From Bacteroidales bacterium (GTDB lineage: Bacteria; Bacteroidota; Bacteroidia; Bacteroidales; UBA10428): a stretch of DNA of 60,919 nt. The DNA is taken from contig JAFGPB010000087.1 in the NCBI GenBank assembly GCA_016926205.1, forward strand, positions 1 through 60,919, written 5' to 3'. A program made the position numbers and the translations under genes. The notes beneath the pieces are model-generated. The model saw only the letters and a program-made list of their open reading frames with translations, was not told where the DNA came from and searched no databases. Of the stretch, positions 10,879-21,538 are shown piece by piece; the first letter of the stretch is position 1; every line of letters starts with the position of its first letter.

Positions 10879-11571
10879 TTATTCGGTTTCAAGACAGTAA
10901 CCGTAACCCGATCTGCTGACCAGGTGTTTGCCGTACTTTCCCAGTTTCTTTCTCAATCGGGTAATGTGTACGTCAACCGTCCGTTCAATCACTGTCACAT
11001 CACGCCAAGCAAAATTCAGGATCTGCTCACGGGTGAAAGTGCTGCCCGGATTCTTCATCAGGATCTGCAGGATCTTGTATTCGTTTGGCGTAATATCGGT
11101 CCTGACACCATCCACAAAAAGCCTTTTCTTCTCAAAATCCAGTTCAAGTCCGAGTATTTTCAGCTTTTCCTTCTTTCCTTTGGGTTTGAAATCCGGTCCC
11201 GATCTGTGCAGAACTGCCTTCACCCTGGCGATCAACTCCCTGATTGAAAATGGCTTCGTGATGTAATCGTCAGCCCCGAGTGTAAACCCCGTCAGTTTGT
11301 CATTTTCCGAATTCCTGGCTGTAAGAAAAATGATGGGTTTGTCGAGTCTCTTTTTTTTCCTCAATTCATTGGCCAGCATAAAACCCGACATTCCCTTCAT
11401 CATGATGTCAACCAGAAACAGGTGGTAATCATCCAATGGCATTTTCAGCGCCCGTTCCGATGAATTGACGGCATCCACATGAAATCCTTCCGCCTCAAGG
11501 TTGAATTTGATGATTTCACAGATGTCCTCCTCATCATCCACGACAAGTATTCTCGGCTTCAGATTGTTCAT
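10879..11571 (-). CDS. OmpR/PhoB-family response regulator (winged-helix DNA-binding)
   Basis: 230 aa; ILVVDDEEDICEIIKFNLEAEG receiver, FLTARNSENDKLTGFTLGADDYITKPFSIRELIARV, C-terminal LTPNEYKILQ-like TREQILNFAWRDVTVIERTVDVHITRLRKKLG. Confidence 0.95.
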   Translation of the reverse strand: MNNLKPRILVVDDEEDICEIIKFNLEAEGFHVDAVNSSERALKMPLDDYHLFLVDIMMKGMSGFMLANELRKKKRLDKPIIFLTARNSENDKLTGFTLGADDYITKPFSIRELIARVKAVLHRSGPDFKPKGKKEKLKILGLELDFEKKRLFVDGVRTDITPNEYKILQILMKNPGSTFTREQILNFAWRDVTVIERTVDVHITRLRKKLGKYGKHLVSRSGYGYCLETE

Positions 11572-11624
11572 AATCTTTTATTTTATAAAGATCACAGCAT
11601 GCGGGCGAAATAAAAAAATACTTC

Positions 11625-11668
11625 TTACGCTCTGGTTACAAATTCGTTACAAAAATATTACAAGAATC
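11625..11668 (+). promoter_or_regulatory. Candidate Pho-box-like direct-repeat array (4 x 11 bp, TTACR on + strand)
   Basis: TTACG at 11625 and TTACA at 11636, 11647 and 11658: TTACGCTCTGG TTACAAATTCG TTACAAAAATA TTACAAGAATC, exact 11-bp period. Confidence 0.65.
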
Positions 11669-11711
11669 TCTTCTGTAATATATTCTTAATGGAATTGTAA
11701 CGCTGCTGTAA
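11668..11711 (-). promoter_or_regulatory. Candidate Pho-box-like direct-repeat array (4 x 11 bp, TTACA on - strand, one unit degenerate)
   Basis: TGTAA on + at 11674, CTTAA at 11685, TGTAA at 11696 and 11707. Read on minus: TTACAGCAGCG TTACAATTCCA TTAAGAATATA TTACAGAAGAG; 11-bp period, mirror-symmetric with the + array about 11668. Confidence 0.58.
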
Positions 11712-11843
11712 AAATATGGGATTATCATCGAACCGGTAATACGAATTGGTAAAAAAGATATAACTCATTGATTTACTGAATACTTTTAAAATACCGGACA
11801 GTGACCATCCGTACTCAGCAATAATTTTTATCATCTCTGTCAA

Positions 11844-14111
11844 ATGGAGCAATTCTTCCTTATCATTGTGATTATTCTTTTTATTCTTGCGGTTTCTGAT
11901 CTGATCGTCGGGGTGAGCAATGATGCCGTGAATTTTTTGAATTCCGCCATCGGTTCAAAAGCAGCACCCGAAAAGATCATATTCCTGATCGCCACAGCCG
12001 GGATACTTTTCGGTGCGACCTTCTCAAACGGAATGATGGAAGTCGCCCGGAACGGAATATTCAATCCCTATGTCTTTACCTTCTCTCACATTATCATCAT
12101 CTTTCTGGCCGTGATGATAACGGACGTATTGCTGCTGGATCTCTTTAACACTTTCGGACTGCCCACCTCCACCACGGTCTCGGTGGTCTTTGAACTGCTC
12201 GGAGCAGCTGTAGGCATGGCTTTCATCAGTATCAGAACTTCAGCAGGAACCGCAAATGACATCGGTGATTATATCAATTCAGAAAGGGCTCTTTTGATTA
12301 TCAGCGGCATTTTGCTTTCCATTGTGATTGCATTCACTGCAGGGATGATCATCCAGTATGTTTCGAGGATCATTTTTTCCTTCAATTTTAACCGGACCGC
12401 CAGGTATTTCGGGGCAATATGGGGCGGACTTGCGATTGCATCAATCACCTATTTTATACTGATCAAAGGAGCCAGCGGTTCTTCCTTCATCAATGCGGAG
12501 CAGTCCTCATGGATCAAAGAACACAGCAATGCAATCCTCGGTATTTGTTTTGGGGGATGGACAGTTTTGATGCTCCTGCTTCAATGGCTTTTCAACACAA
12601 ACATTTTCAAAGTAATCGTACTTTTCGGAACATTTGCCCTGGCCATGGCTTTTGCAGGTAACGACCTCGTGAATTTCATCGGTGTGCCCCTGGCCGGTTT
12701 TGAATCCTATAAGATCTTCTCGGCACAGAGCTCATTGTCAGCGGATGCATTCCTGATGCAGGGCCTCATGGAAGAAGTGAAAACTCCGACCTTCTTCCTG
12801 CTGCTTGCAGGAATTGTCATGGCGCTGGCACTGTGGTTCTCCAAAAAAGCACGCAGTGTGACAAAAACTGAAGTCAACCTTGGGAATCAGGACCTGATCA
12901 ATGAGCGGTTCTCATCCTTCGCATTTGCCAGGGCAATCGTCCGGATCGGGATACGTTCCGGAAATGTATTCAGGCTGTTGATTCCTGAAAAAATCAGCAA
13001 GTCCCTGGACGAAAGGTTTGACGACAAAACCTTTAAAAAGGAAATCAGAAAAAACAAGAGTATCTCTTTTGACCTGGTCCGTGCCTCCGTCAATCTTGCC
13101 GTATCAAGCAGCCTGATCGCTCTGGCGACATCCTACCGGCTGCCGCTGTCCACCACATACGTTACTTTCATGGTCGCCATGGGCACGTCCCTTTCCGACC
13201 GGGCCTGGGGCCGTGAGAGCGCCGTATACCGGGTTTCCGGTGTGCTTACCGTGATCGGCGGCTGGTTTTTCACAGCTTTAAGTGCCTTTACAATCGCAAT
13301 GATCATTGCACTCCTGATTCACTGGGGCGGACCAGCCGCCCTCATCGCCATGATCCTGTTGATCATTTTCATCCTGTACAGGACCTACGTTCTGCACAAG
13401 AATCGTGAAGAAACCATTAAAAAAGCTGAACTCGAAGTATCAGCATCCGATGGCATTTCTGCGGCCGATGCCGGACATAAATTCAGCAACCGGATCTCAA
13501 AACTAACCGACAGGGCTGCGGATCTTTATGAAACGGCAATACTCTCACTGATCGCTGAAAAAAGAAGAAAACTGGCAGTTGCCAGAAAGAGGTTCACGGA
13601 ACTTCAAAAAGACATAAAATCCTTCAGGAAGAACACGTATCAAATGATCCTCAGCATGCAGGAAACCGAAGCTGACAAACATGGTGAGCATTTCATGCTG
13701 ATGCTTGCCCATCTGAATGAAATGGTCCGGAGCCTTGAACACATCATTCATTCCGCTTACGAACATGTTGACAACAATCATGAAACGATGAAATCAAAGG
13801 AAGCGGATGATCTCATGTCATTCTGCAGATCCTGTGGAGACTTCATTCAAAGATCGGGGAAGATGATCCCCGAAAGACATCCTTATGAGATGGGAAAACT
13901 TCATGATGCCATGATGGATCTGAGAGCAAGGCTGTCAGCTATGGGCAGGGACCATCTTAAAAGGATCAGGACCACGCCCTCAGGTACACGTGCCAGCCTG
14001 CTTCATATAGGTATTCTCAGCGAGTCCAGGAACCTCATCCACTCAGCTTACATGCTGGTCTCGGCTTCAGATGAACTGTCCCGTTCAATTCAATCTGGCA
14101 CCAAAGGCTAG
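11844..14111 (+). CDS. Inorganic phosphate transporter (Pit family) with long C-terminal helical/PhoU-DUF47-like extension
   Basis: 755 aa; VSNDAVNFLNSAIGSKAAP and FAGNDLVNFIGVPLAG (the two inverted Pit signature motifs), GLPTSTTVSVVFELLGAAVG, YRLPLSTTYVTFMVAMGTSL; about 200-aa charged helical C-terminus. Confidence 0.92.
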   Translation: MEQFFLIIVIILFILAVSDLIVGVSNDAVNFLNSAIGSKAAPEKIIFLIATAGILFGATFSNGMMEVARNGIFNPYVFTFSHIIIIFLAVMITDVLLLDLFNTFGLPTSTTVSVVFELLGAAVGMAFISIRTSAGTANDIGDYINSERALLIISGILLSIVIAFTAGMIIQYVSRIIFSFNFNRTARYFGAIWGGLAIASITYFILIKGASGSSFINAEQSSWIKEHSNAILGICFGGWTVLMLLLQWLFNTNIFKVIVLFGTFALAMAFAGNDLVNFIGVPLAGFESYKIFSAQSSLSADAFLMQGLMEEVKTPTFFLLLAGIVMALALWFSKKARSVTKTEVNLGNQDLINERFSSFAFARAIVRIGIRSGNVFRLLIPEKISKSLDERFDDKTFKKEIRKNKSISFDLVRASVNLAVSSSLIALATSYRLPLSTTYVTFMVAMGTSLSDRAWGRESAVYRVSGVLTVIGGWFFTALSAFTIAMIIALLIHWGGPAALIAMILLIIFILYRTYVLHKNREETIKKAELEVSASDGISAADAGHKFSNRISKLTDRAADLYETAILSLIAEKRRKLAVARKRFTELQKDIKSFRKNTYQMILSMQETEADKHGEHFMLMLAHLNEMVRSLEHIIHSAYEHVDNNHETMKSKEADDLMSFCRSCGDFIQRSGKMIPERHPYEMGKLHDAMMDLRARLSAMGRDHLKRIRTTPSGTRASLLHIGILSESRNLIHSAYMLVSASDELSRSIQSGTKG

Positions 14112-14120
14112 ATTGCCAAT

Positions 14121-14223
14121 AAAAAATTTCAGAGTTTTTTCTTGAGTTCGGTGGTAAAAAATTCAGAGCTTTTTCTTGACTTCTGTGGTAAAAAGTTCAG
14201 AGTTTTTTCTTGACTTCTGTGGT
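14121..14223. repeat. Tandem triplication (34-35 bp unit) of the infB 3' end
   Basis: Copies at 14121-14155, 14156-14189 and 14190-14223 on consensus aaaaaattcagagttttttcttgacttctgtggt. On minus each reads ACCACMGAASTCAAGAAAAARCTCTGA, i.e. TTE(V/L)KKKL-stop. Confidence 0.95.
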
Positions 14224-17130
14224 TTCATAACCTTCAACGATATCGCCGACCTTAATATCATTGAAGTTTTCAATGTTCAATCCGCAATCCTGTCCGCTTA
14301 CAACTTCCTTCACGTCATCCTTGAACCGCTTGAGCGATGCAAGAATTCCTGTATAGATCACGATACCTTCGCGGATTATCCTCACTTTTGTTTCGCGTCT
14401 GATCTTGCCTTCCTTAACGATACAGCCGGCAATCGTTCCAACCCTGTTGATTTTAAATGTCTCCCGCACCTCAAGGGTTGCCACGATTTCCTCTTTGATC
14501 TCGGGTGAAAGCATGCCTTCCATGGCAGACCTGATCTCATTGATCGCGTCATAGATGATGGAATAAAGCCTGATATCGATCTGCTCTTTTTCTGCCAGTT
14601 TGCGTGCCTGCAGGGAGGGCCTGACCTGAAAGCCCACAATAATGGCATTGGAAGCCGCGGCAAGCAGAATATCGCTTTCCGATATCTGACCGATGGCTTT
14701 GTGAATCACATTGACCTGGATTTCTTCATTCGAGAGCTTGATCAATGAATCGGACAGTGCTTCAATGGAACCGTCCACGTCGCCCTTTATAATGATATTC
14801 AGTTCTTTGAAATTGCCTATCGCAATTCTTCTTCCGATTTCATCCAGTGTAATATGTTTCTGGGTGCGGAGTCCCTGTTCGCGTGACAACTGTTCCCGTT
14901 TTATGGCCAGTTCCTTTGTTTCTTTTTCGCTTTCCATAACGTTGAATTTATCCCCTGCCTGCGGTGCGCCATTCAGACCCAGCACAAGCACCGGATCGGA
15001 CGGGTAGGCCTGATCGATCTTTTTGCCCCTCTCATTATACATGGCTTTAATTCGGCCGTAATGATGTCCGGCCAGCATCATATCGCCGATCTTCAATGTG
15101 CCTGTCTGTACCAGTAAAGTTGCAATAAATCCGCGTCCCCTGTCCAGTGAAGATTCAATGATCGTTCCTGTTGCACGCTTGTCCGGATTTGCCATTAAAT
15201 TCAGCATTTCAGCTTCGAGAAGTACTTTTTCAAGCAAATCGTCTACATTCAATCCTGATTTTGCCGAAATTTCCTGTGACTGGTATTTGCCTCCCCAATC
15301 CTCTACGAGTATGTTCATCTTGGCAAGCTCTTCCTTAATTTTTTCAGAATTTGCCGTAGGTTTGTCAATTTTATTAATGGCAAATACCATTGGGACACCT
15401 GCTGCCTGAGCGTGATTTATCGCTTCAACGGTTTGTGGCATAATGCCGTCATCCGCAGCGATCACGATAATAGCGACATCCGTTATCTGCGCCCCCCGGG
15501 CCCGCATGGCAGTAAAAGCTTCATGTCCGGGTGTGTCCAGAAAAGTAATCTGCCGTCCATCCTTGAGCTCCACACCGTAAGCACCTATGTGCTGGGTTAT
15601 GCCACCTGCTTCACCTGCAATGACGTTCGCATTCCGGATGTGGTCAAGCAGTTTGGTTTTGCCGTGATCAACATGTCCCATCACTGTGACAATCGGAGGC
15701 CTTGTTTCCAGATCATCCGGACGGTCTTCCTCCTCTTCAACGGAATCATGAAGGTCGGCGGTTATAAACTCGACTTTATAGTTGAATTCTTCTGCAACAA
15801 GCACCAGTGCTTCTGCATCAAGTCTCTGATTGATTGAAACAAACAAACCAAGGCTCATACAGGCAGCGATCACCTCGTTTACATGAACATTCATCAAGGT
15901 AGCCAGTTCATTCACCGTAACAAATTCTGTGACCCTGAGTATATTCTTTTCCTGTTCCTGTTTTTCAAACTCCTGCTGCAAACGCTGACTGGCAATTTCA
16001 CGCTTTTCACGCCTGTACTTCGATCCCTTTGATTTGCCCTTGCCTGTCATTCTGGCAAGCGTATCCTTTATCTGACGGTCGACATCTTCTTCACTGATCT
16101 CATAACGGTAACCCTTCCTTTTCTTCTTTCTCTTTTTATCCGTTTCCGTTTCAGCGAGTTCGGTTTTGGGTTTATCCAGACTGACACGTCGTGTGTCCTT
16201 GTCAATTCTCCTTCTTTTTCGTTTGTTATAGATCTGTTTCTTGTCCAGATCCTCTTCACCTGCATTCAGCTCTTTTGAAGAAATGATTTTGGCCGCCTTC
16301 GGCTCTTTTCCTTTTGCCTCTTCCTCATGTTTTTGCTTCTCCCTGGATTCAACAGCTTCATCACTTACTTTTTCTTCTGCTTCCTTACGTTTTTCTGCAA
16401 GTCTGGCTTTCCGTTCCTGTTCCAGCTGTTCCCTGCCTTTGCGGACCGGTCTGGTCCGCTGATTCATCGCTTCAAGATCAATTTTACCCACAACTTTCAC
16501 TTCAACATCCTTGACTTCAGGCTTTATGAATACTTCTTCCCGTTCTGAAACGGGTCTTTTTTCAATTGTATCTTTCCCTTTTGATGATTCCTGGTCATGT
16601 ACCTGTATTTCCTCCGGCTCTTCTTTCCGAAGGGATTCTTCCTTCTTTTCAGACGGAACCTTCTTCTTTTCCGGCTCTGCCTTTTTATCAGTGCCTTTTG
16701 GGGCAGGAGCAAATTTATCTACATCAATTTTGCCGATCACATTCAAACGGAATCTGTCCCTCTCGGTTATCCTGGTTGTTTCCGGTTCCGGTGGAATTGA
16801 CGTGCCCCGTGTATCTTTGATGAGCACTTCATCTTCAAAATCCTGGTTATCCAGCTCATTGGTCTCTTCGACATCCTGCTGGGAAATGGTTTCCATTCGC
16901 TCCCTGCGTGTCCGGAGATGAAGCATTTCTGACTCTTTTTTGGCATTCAGGTCGGTGCTAAATTCCTTAAGGAGCATATCCTGGAGTTCAGGCGCAATTT
17001 TCTCGTTGGGATTTGAATTGATCTTCACTCCCTTCTTATGCAGGAAATCCACAATTGTGGAAATGCCCACATTCAGTTCCCTGGCAATTTTACTAAGTCT
17101 TGTTGCTTTTACTTCTGACATTCCAGGCAA
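14197..17130 (-). CDS. infB: Translation initiation factor IF-2
   Basis: 977 aa; G-domain [54 protein letters not shown]; charged N-terminal region. The true start may be at [19 protein letters not shown]. Confidence 0.98.
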   Translation of the reverse strand: MPGMSEVKATRLSKIARELNVGISTIVDFLHKKGVKINSNPNEKIAPELQDMLLKEFSTDLNAKKESEMLHLRTRRERMETISQQDVEETNELDNQDFEDEVLIKDTRGTSIPPEPETTRITERDRFRLNVIGKIDVDKFAPAPKGTDKKAEPEKKKVPSEKKEESLRKEEPEEIQVHDQESSKGKDTIEKRPVSEREEVFIKPEVKDVEVKVVGKIDLEAMNQRTRPVRKGREQLEQERKARLAEKRKEAEEKVSDEAVESREKQKHEEEAKGKEPKAAKIISSKELNAGEEDLDKKQIYNKRKRRRIDKDTRRVSLDKPKTELAETETDKKRKKKRKGYRYEISEEDVDRQIKDTLARMTGKGKSKGSKYRREKREIASQRLQQEFEKQEQEKNILRVTEFVTVNELATLMNVHVNEVIAACMSLGLFVSINQRLDAEALVLVAEEFNYKVEFITADLHDSVEEEEDRPDDLETRPPIVTVMGHVDHGKTKLLDHIRNANVIAGEAGGITQHIGAYGVELKDGRQITFLDTPGHEAFTAMRARGAQITDVAIIVIAADDGIMPQTVEAINHAQAAGVPMVFAINKIDKPTANSEKIKEELAKMNILVEDWGGKYQSQEISAKSGLNVDDLLEKVLLEAEMLNLMANPDKRATGTIIESSLDRGRGFIATLLVQTGTLKIGDMMLAGHHYGRIKAMYNERGKKIDQAYPSDPVLVLGLNGAPQAGDKFNVMESEKETKELAIKREQLSREQGLRTQKHITLDEIGRRIAIGNFKELNIIIKGDVDGSIEALSDSLIKLSNEEIQVNVIHKAIGQISESDILLAAASNAIIVGFQVRPSLQARKLAEKEQIDIRLYSIIYDAINEIRSAMEGMLSPEIKEEIVATLEVRETFKINRVGTIAGCIVKEGKIRRETKVRIIREGIVIYTGILASLKRFKDDVKEVVSGQDCGLNIENFNDIKVGDIVEGYETTEVKKKL

Positions 17131-17190
17131 TTAAATGGATTTAGCACCGCAAAATTAGTAAATCCATTGATATATTATAACTTAATTCAA

Positions 17191-18429
17191 CTATTCAAAT
17201 TCCGCCTTCAGGATCTTCAACACTTCCCGAATGGTTTCTTCCTCTAAATCAGTACGCTTTACCAGGTCCTCCACATTCAGGTTCAGTACGCTTCTGGCAG
17301 TATCGCAACCAATGGCCTTAAGCTCATCCAGGATCCAGCCCTCAATCTCATCGGCAAATTCTTCAAGATTTACATCTTCCTCATCTGCGCTGTCTGTTTC
17401 ACGATAAACATCAATATCATATCCTGTAAGCTGACTGGCCAGTTTGATATTCAACCCGCCTTTCCCGATGGCAAGTGATACTTCATTCGGCTTAAGATAT
17501 ACTTCCGCCTTCTTATTGACCTCATCTATTTTAATTGAGGAGATTTTGGCGGGACTCAGAGAACGGGTAATGTACAATTGAAGATTGTTCGTATGATTGA
17601 TCACATCGATGTTCTCATTCTTCAGTTCCCTGACGATACCGTGGATCCGTGAACCTTTCATTCCGACACATGCACCCACCGGATCAATACGCTCATCATA
17701 TGATTCAACCGCCACCTTGGCACGTTCTCCGGGAATCCTGACAATCTTCTTTATGGTGATCAGCCCGTCAAATATTTCAGGAACCTCAAGTTCAAAAAGA
17801 CGCTCCAGAAAAACCGGTGAAGTTCGTGATAATATGATTAACGGTGTGTTGTTGTGCATTTCCACCTTGATCACCACCGCTCTTAATGTATCCCCCTTTC
17901 GAAAATAATCTGTTGGTATCTGTTCTGTTTTCGGAAGTACGAGTTCATTGCCTTCCTCGTCAAGTACGAGGATCTCACGTTTCCAGACCTGGTAAACCTC
18001 ACCCGTAATGATGTCCCCGATCCGGTCATAATACTTCTGAAAAACGTTGTTCTTCTCCAGATCAAGGATCCGGGCTGTAAGATTTTGCCTGAGCGTCAGG
18101 ATGGCACGCCTGCCAAAGTCCAGTAACTTGACTTCATCCGTAACCTCCTCACCCACCTCATAGTCGGCATCAATGATTTTGGCTTCTGACAGCGAGATCT
18201 GCCTGTATGGATCTTCAACTGTTCCGTCCTCAACCACTTCCCGGTTTCGCCATATTTCAAAGTCCCCCTTGTCAATATTGATGATTACATCGAAATTTTC
18301 ATCTGTTCCGAACATTTTGACCAGCATCCCGCGAAAAACATCTTCAAGAACGCTCATCATGGTTGCCCGGTCAATGTTTTTCAGCTCTTTAAATTCTGAA
18401 AAAGTCTCAATTAAATTAAGGTTTTCCAT
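17191..18429 (-). CDS. nusA: Transcription termination/antitermination protein NusA
   Basis: 412 aa; S1 domain, GACVGMKGSRIHGIVRELKNENIDVI (KH), EVSLAIGKGGLNIKLASQLTGYDIDV. Confidence 0.98.
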   Translation of the reverse strand: MENLNLIETFSEFKELKNIDRATMMSVLEDVFRGMLVKMFGTDENFDVIINIDKGDFEIWRNREVVEDGTVEDPYRQISLSEAKIIDADYEVGEEVTDEVKLLDFGRRAILTLRQNLTARILDLEKNNVFQKYYDRIGDIITGEVYQVWKREILVLDEEGNELVLPKTEQIPTDYFRKGDTLRAVVIKVEMHNNTPLIILSRTSPVFLERLFELEVPEIFDGLITIKKIVRIPGERAKVAVESYDERIDPVGACVGMKGSRIHGIVRELKNENIDVINHTNNLQLYITRSLSPAKISSIKIDEVNKKAEVYLKPNEVSLAIGKGGLNIKLASQLTGYDIDVYRETDSADEEDVNLEEFADEIEGWILDELKAIGCDTARSVLNLNVEDLVKRTDLEEETIREVLKILKAEFE

Positions 18430-18441
18430 TTCCGATTTCTT

Positions 18442-18912
18442 TTATTTGCTGATGATAATTTTAGCCTTTTTCACTTGATCCATTGCGATCTCAATATTTC
18501 TGACCCTCTTTATTTTCTTTCCCGATTCTTCATCCTTAACCTGTTGCTCCGTTTCCAGTATGATCCTGTTTCCGTTTAAGTCTATGAGCTTCCCCCGGTG
18601 TCTGATCCCATCCTTCCCCAGTATATCCAGTTTTCTGCCCTTGTTTATATGATACTGGATGGGCAACAGCAAAGATCTTTCGGGCCCGGGTGACGAGACT
18701 TCAAGCTCATAATCCTGATTGCTCCGGTCCAATCGTGATTCAATGAACCTGCTTACTTCCGCACAATCATCAATCGTAACCCCTTTCATACTGTCAATAT
18801 AAACCGTAATTTTACCGGCGGGTGTAACAACCGTCTCAACCGGGAAGAAGTTGCTGTCCCGCAGTGCCTCATTTATGATTGACTTTATGTTTTCCGGTTT
18901 TATCATAAGCAA
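18442..18912 (-). CDS. rimP: Ribosome maturation factor RimP
   Basis: 156 aa; GVTIDDCAEVSRFIESRLDRSNQDYELEVSSPGPERSL; start of the rimP-nusA-infB operon. Confidence 0.95.
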   Translation of the reverse strand: MLMIKPENIKSIINEALRDSNFFPVETVVTPAGKITVYIDSMKGVTIDDCAEVSRFIESRLDRSNQDYELEVSSPGPERSLLLPIQYHINKGRKLDILGKDGIRHRGKLIDLNGNRIILETEQQVKDEESGKKIKRVRNIEIAMDQVKKAKIIISK

Positions 18913-19140
18913 TGATTCGTGAACAAAATAGGGGACATAATCTGTCCCCTATAACCAAAAGCAAATGCAAAGATAAAAATAATATAACAAACTGCAAAAT
19001 TTTCGTCAAATACTTTAATTACAGATAATTAAGGATCATGTATAAATGGATGCCATGGTTGCCTGCTATAAATTATAATTGCTTTTGTGCAATTAATGCA
19101 TTAATTTGCTGTTTATTTTAAGACCCGATTAACATGTCAA

Positions 19141-20391
19141 TTGTCCGCACCTGTGAATAAACGAAAAATCGTAAATGATCCGGTTCACGGATTTATAAAG
19201 ATACCTACTGATTTTATTTTTGACCTGCTTGAACATCCTCATATACAACGCCTGAGAAGAATAAAACAGCTCGGACTGACCAGTTTTGTGTATCCGGGCG
19301 CAACCCACAGCCGTTTTCAACATGCTTTGGGAACTGTACACCTTATGGACATGGCAATTGATATCCTCAGGCAAAAGGACATCACAATTACCGACGAAGA
19401 AGCTGAATCTTCCCTTGCTGCCATACTGCTGCACGATATCGGCCATGGCCCTTTCTCTCATGCACTCGAAGAAAGTATCATACAACACCTAACCCATGTC
19501 GATCTTTCAAAAATGCTGATCAAAAGACTCAATGTTGATTTTTCAGGCAAGCTTAATATGGCCATGGATATTTTCAACAACAAGTACCCGAAAAAATTTC
19601 TCCACCAGCTCATCTCGGGACAACTGGATATGGACAGAATGGATTACCTGATGCGTGACAGCTTTTATACAGGAGTGGCAGAAGGAATAATTGGTACCGA
19701 ACGGATCATTAAAATGCTCAATGTAATTGATGATCAGCTTGTAGTTGAATCAAAGGGCATCTATTCCATCGAAAAGTTTTTAATTGCCAGGCGGATCATG
19801 TATTGGCAGGTTTACTTTCATAAAACTGTCATTGCAGCTGAAAATCTCCTGGTAAAATTGTTACAGCGTGCCAAATACATCGCTGCCGCTGACCACAGCC
19901 TTTTTGCAACGGAAGCCTTTGATTATTTCCTCAGGAACAGGATCAGTAAAGAAAATATTGATGAAAACGAAGACCGGATCCTTGACCATTTTACCAGTCT
20001 TGATGATGAAGACATCACGGTTTCAGCAAAGGCATGGCAGAAACACTCCGATAAACTGCTGTCACTGATGTCCCGCAACCTGATCCAGCGCGTACTCCCC
20101 AGGGTCAATATTCAGGATTCCCCGTTCCAGGATGAAGCGGTCAGTCAACACATTCAGCAGGTCCGTGAGCATTACGGACTGGACGATGTTGAGGCAGGGT
20201 ATCTGGTTTTTGCGGGTGTTATCTCCAATAAGGCATACAGTGGTCAGACCGAAACCATAAAGATCCTTTACAACACAGGCGAAATAAAAGACCTGTCTGA
20301 TGCTTCCGATTTGTTCGGAACCTCAAACCTCACAGAGAACATCAACAAATATTTTTTATGCCATCCGAAAGAATATGCCTTAAATTATTAA
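19141..20391 (+). CDS. HD-domain phosphohydrolase (SAMHD1/dGTPase-like fold)
   Basis: 416 aa; NDPVHGFIKIP, HIQRLRRIKQLGLTSFVYPGATHSRFQHALGTVHL, LLHDIGHGPFSHALE; predicted TTG start. Confidence 0.92.
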   Translation: MSAPVNKRKIVNDPVHGFIKIPTDFIFDLLEHPHIQRLRRIKQLGLTSFVYPGATHSRFQHALGTVHLMDMAIDILRQKDITITDEEAESSLAAILLHDIGHGPFSHALEESIIQHLTHVDLSKMLIKRLNVDFSGKLNMAMDIFNNKYPKKFLHQLISGQLDMDRMDYLMRDSFYTGVAEGIIGTERIIKMLNVIDDQLVVESKGIYSIEKFLIARRIMYWQVYFHKTVIAAENLLVKLLQRAKYIAAADHSLFATEAFDYFLRNRISKENIDENEDRILDHFTSLDDEDITVSAKAWQKHSDKLLSLMSRNLIQRVLPRVNIQDSPFQDEAVSQHIQQVREHYGLDDVEAGYLVFAGVISNKAYSGQTETIKILYNTGEIKDLSDASDLFGTSNLTENINKYFLCHPKEYALNY

Positions 20392-20497
20392 TTTTGTTGT
20401 GAACACAAGATATGTCAGATATTCCGGTTCGCTTACGGAAGGACATTTGAGGGAATAATTTGTATTGTATTGCGAAAAAACAGAAAATATCTCATCC

Positions 20498-21538
20498 ATG
20501 AATTTTACAGCAAAAAGAATTGCCGAGTTTACAAATGGTGAAATAGTAGGGAATCCTGATGAAATCGTACATGACATTTCCAGGATCGAAGAAGGGAAAA
20601 AAGGGACTCTTGCCTTTCTTGCCAATCCCAAATACGAAAAATACCTTTACGACACCAAGGCATCAATAATACTCGTCAACCGGGAACTTGTAATCAACGG
20701 CAGCATTAAATCCACCCTGATCCGGGTTGAAAACGCGTACAACGCATTTACCTCCCTTCTCGAATTGTATGCGGGCTCCCTGCATGAAAAAACCGGGATC
20801 GAGCAGCCTTCTTTCATCGACCCCACTGCAAAAATCGGAAATAACGTTTATATCGGGGCTTTCGCATATATTGGGCCCAAAGCTGTAATTGGCAATAATG
20901 TTAAAATCTATCCTCAATCCTATGTTGGTGAAGGCACTGAAATAAGAGACCATACAATCCTTTACTCGGGTGTCAAGATCTATCACGACTGCATTATCGG
21001 TTCCCATTGTATCTTTCATTCCGGTTCTGTAATCGGTGGTGACGGCTTTGGGTTTGTTCAGCAGGACGATATGCAACAAAGAAAAATTCCACAGCTTGGT
21101 AATGTTATCATTGAGGATCATGTTGAAGCAGGTTCAAATGTAACCATCGACAGGGCAACAATCGGATCGACCATCATACGGAAAGGCGTCAAGCTGGATA
21201 ATCTGATCCAGATCGGCCATAATGTTGAGGTAGGTGAAAATACCGTGATTGTCGCCCAGGCGGGAATTGCCGGTTCCACTAAAGTCGGGGAAAACTGTAT
21301 GATTGGAGGACAAGCGGGTCTCGCCGGACATTTAAAAATAGGAGATAGTGTCAAAATCGGAGCACAATCAGGTGTAACCAACAGTATAAAAGCTAACGAG
21401 ACGGTTCTAGGTTCGCCGGCCATGAATGCTTCGAAACAGGTGAAGGCAATGGTGATTTACAAAAGTCTGCCTGAAATGTATCAAAGAATCACAGATCTTG
21501 AAAAAGAAATTGCGTTGTTGCGCAAGGAAAAGGAATAA
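20498..21538 (+). CDS. lpxD: UDP-3-O-(3-hydroxyacyl)glucosamine N-acyltransferase LpxD
   Basis: [56 protein letters not shown]; hexapeptide repeats, GGDGFGF motif. The ORF-track start at 20465 is upstream of this likely ATG. Confidence 0.96.
   Translation: MNFTAKRIAEFTNGEIVGNPDEIVHDISRIEEGKKGTLAFLANPKYEKYLYDTKASIILVNRELVINGSIKSTLIRVENAYNAFTSLLELYAGSLHEKTGIEQPSFIDPTAKIGNNVYIGAFAYIGPKAVIGNNVKIYPQSYVGEGTEIRDHTILYSGVKIYHDCIIGSHCIFHSGSVIGGDGFGFVQQDDMQQRKIPQLGNVIIEDHVEAGSNVTIDRATIGSTIIRKGVKLDNLIQIGHNVEVGENTVIVAQAGIAGSTKVGENCMIGGQAGLAGHLKIGDSVKIGAQSGVTNSIKANETVLGSPAMNASKQVKAMVIYKSLPEMYQRITDLEKEIALLRKEKE

Noticed and set aside
19076-19095. 7-bp hairpin TAATTGC-ttttgt-GCAATTA upstream of the HD hydrolase gene
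   Set aside because: AT-rich and short; no supporting motif for an operator or terminator.
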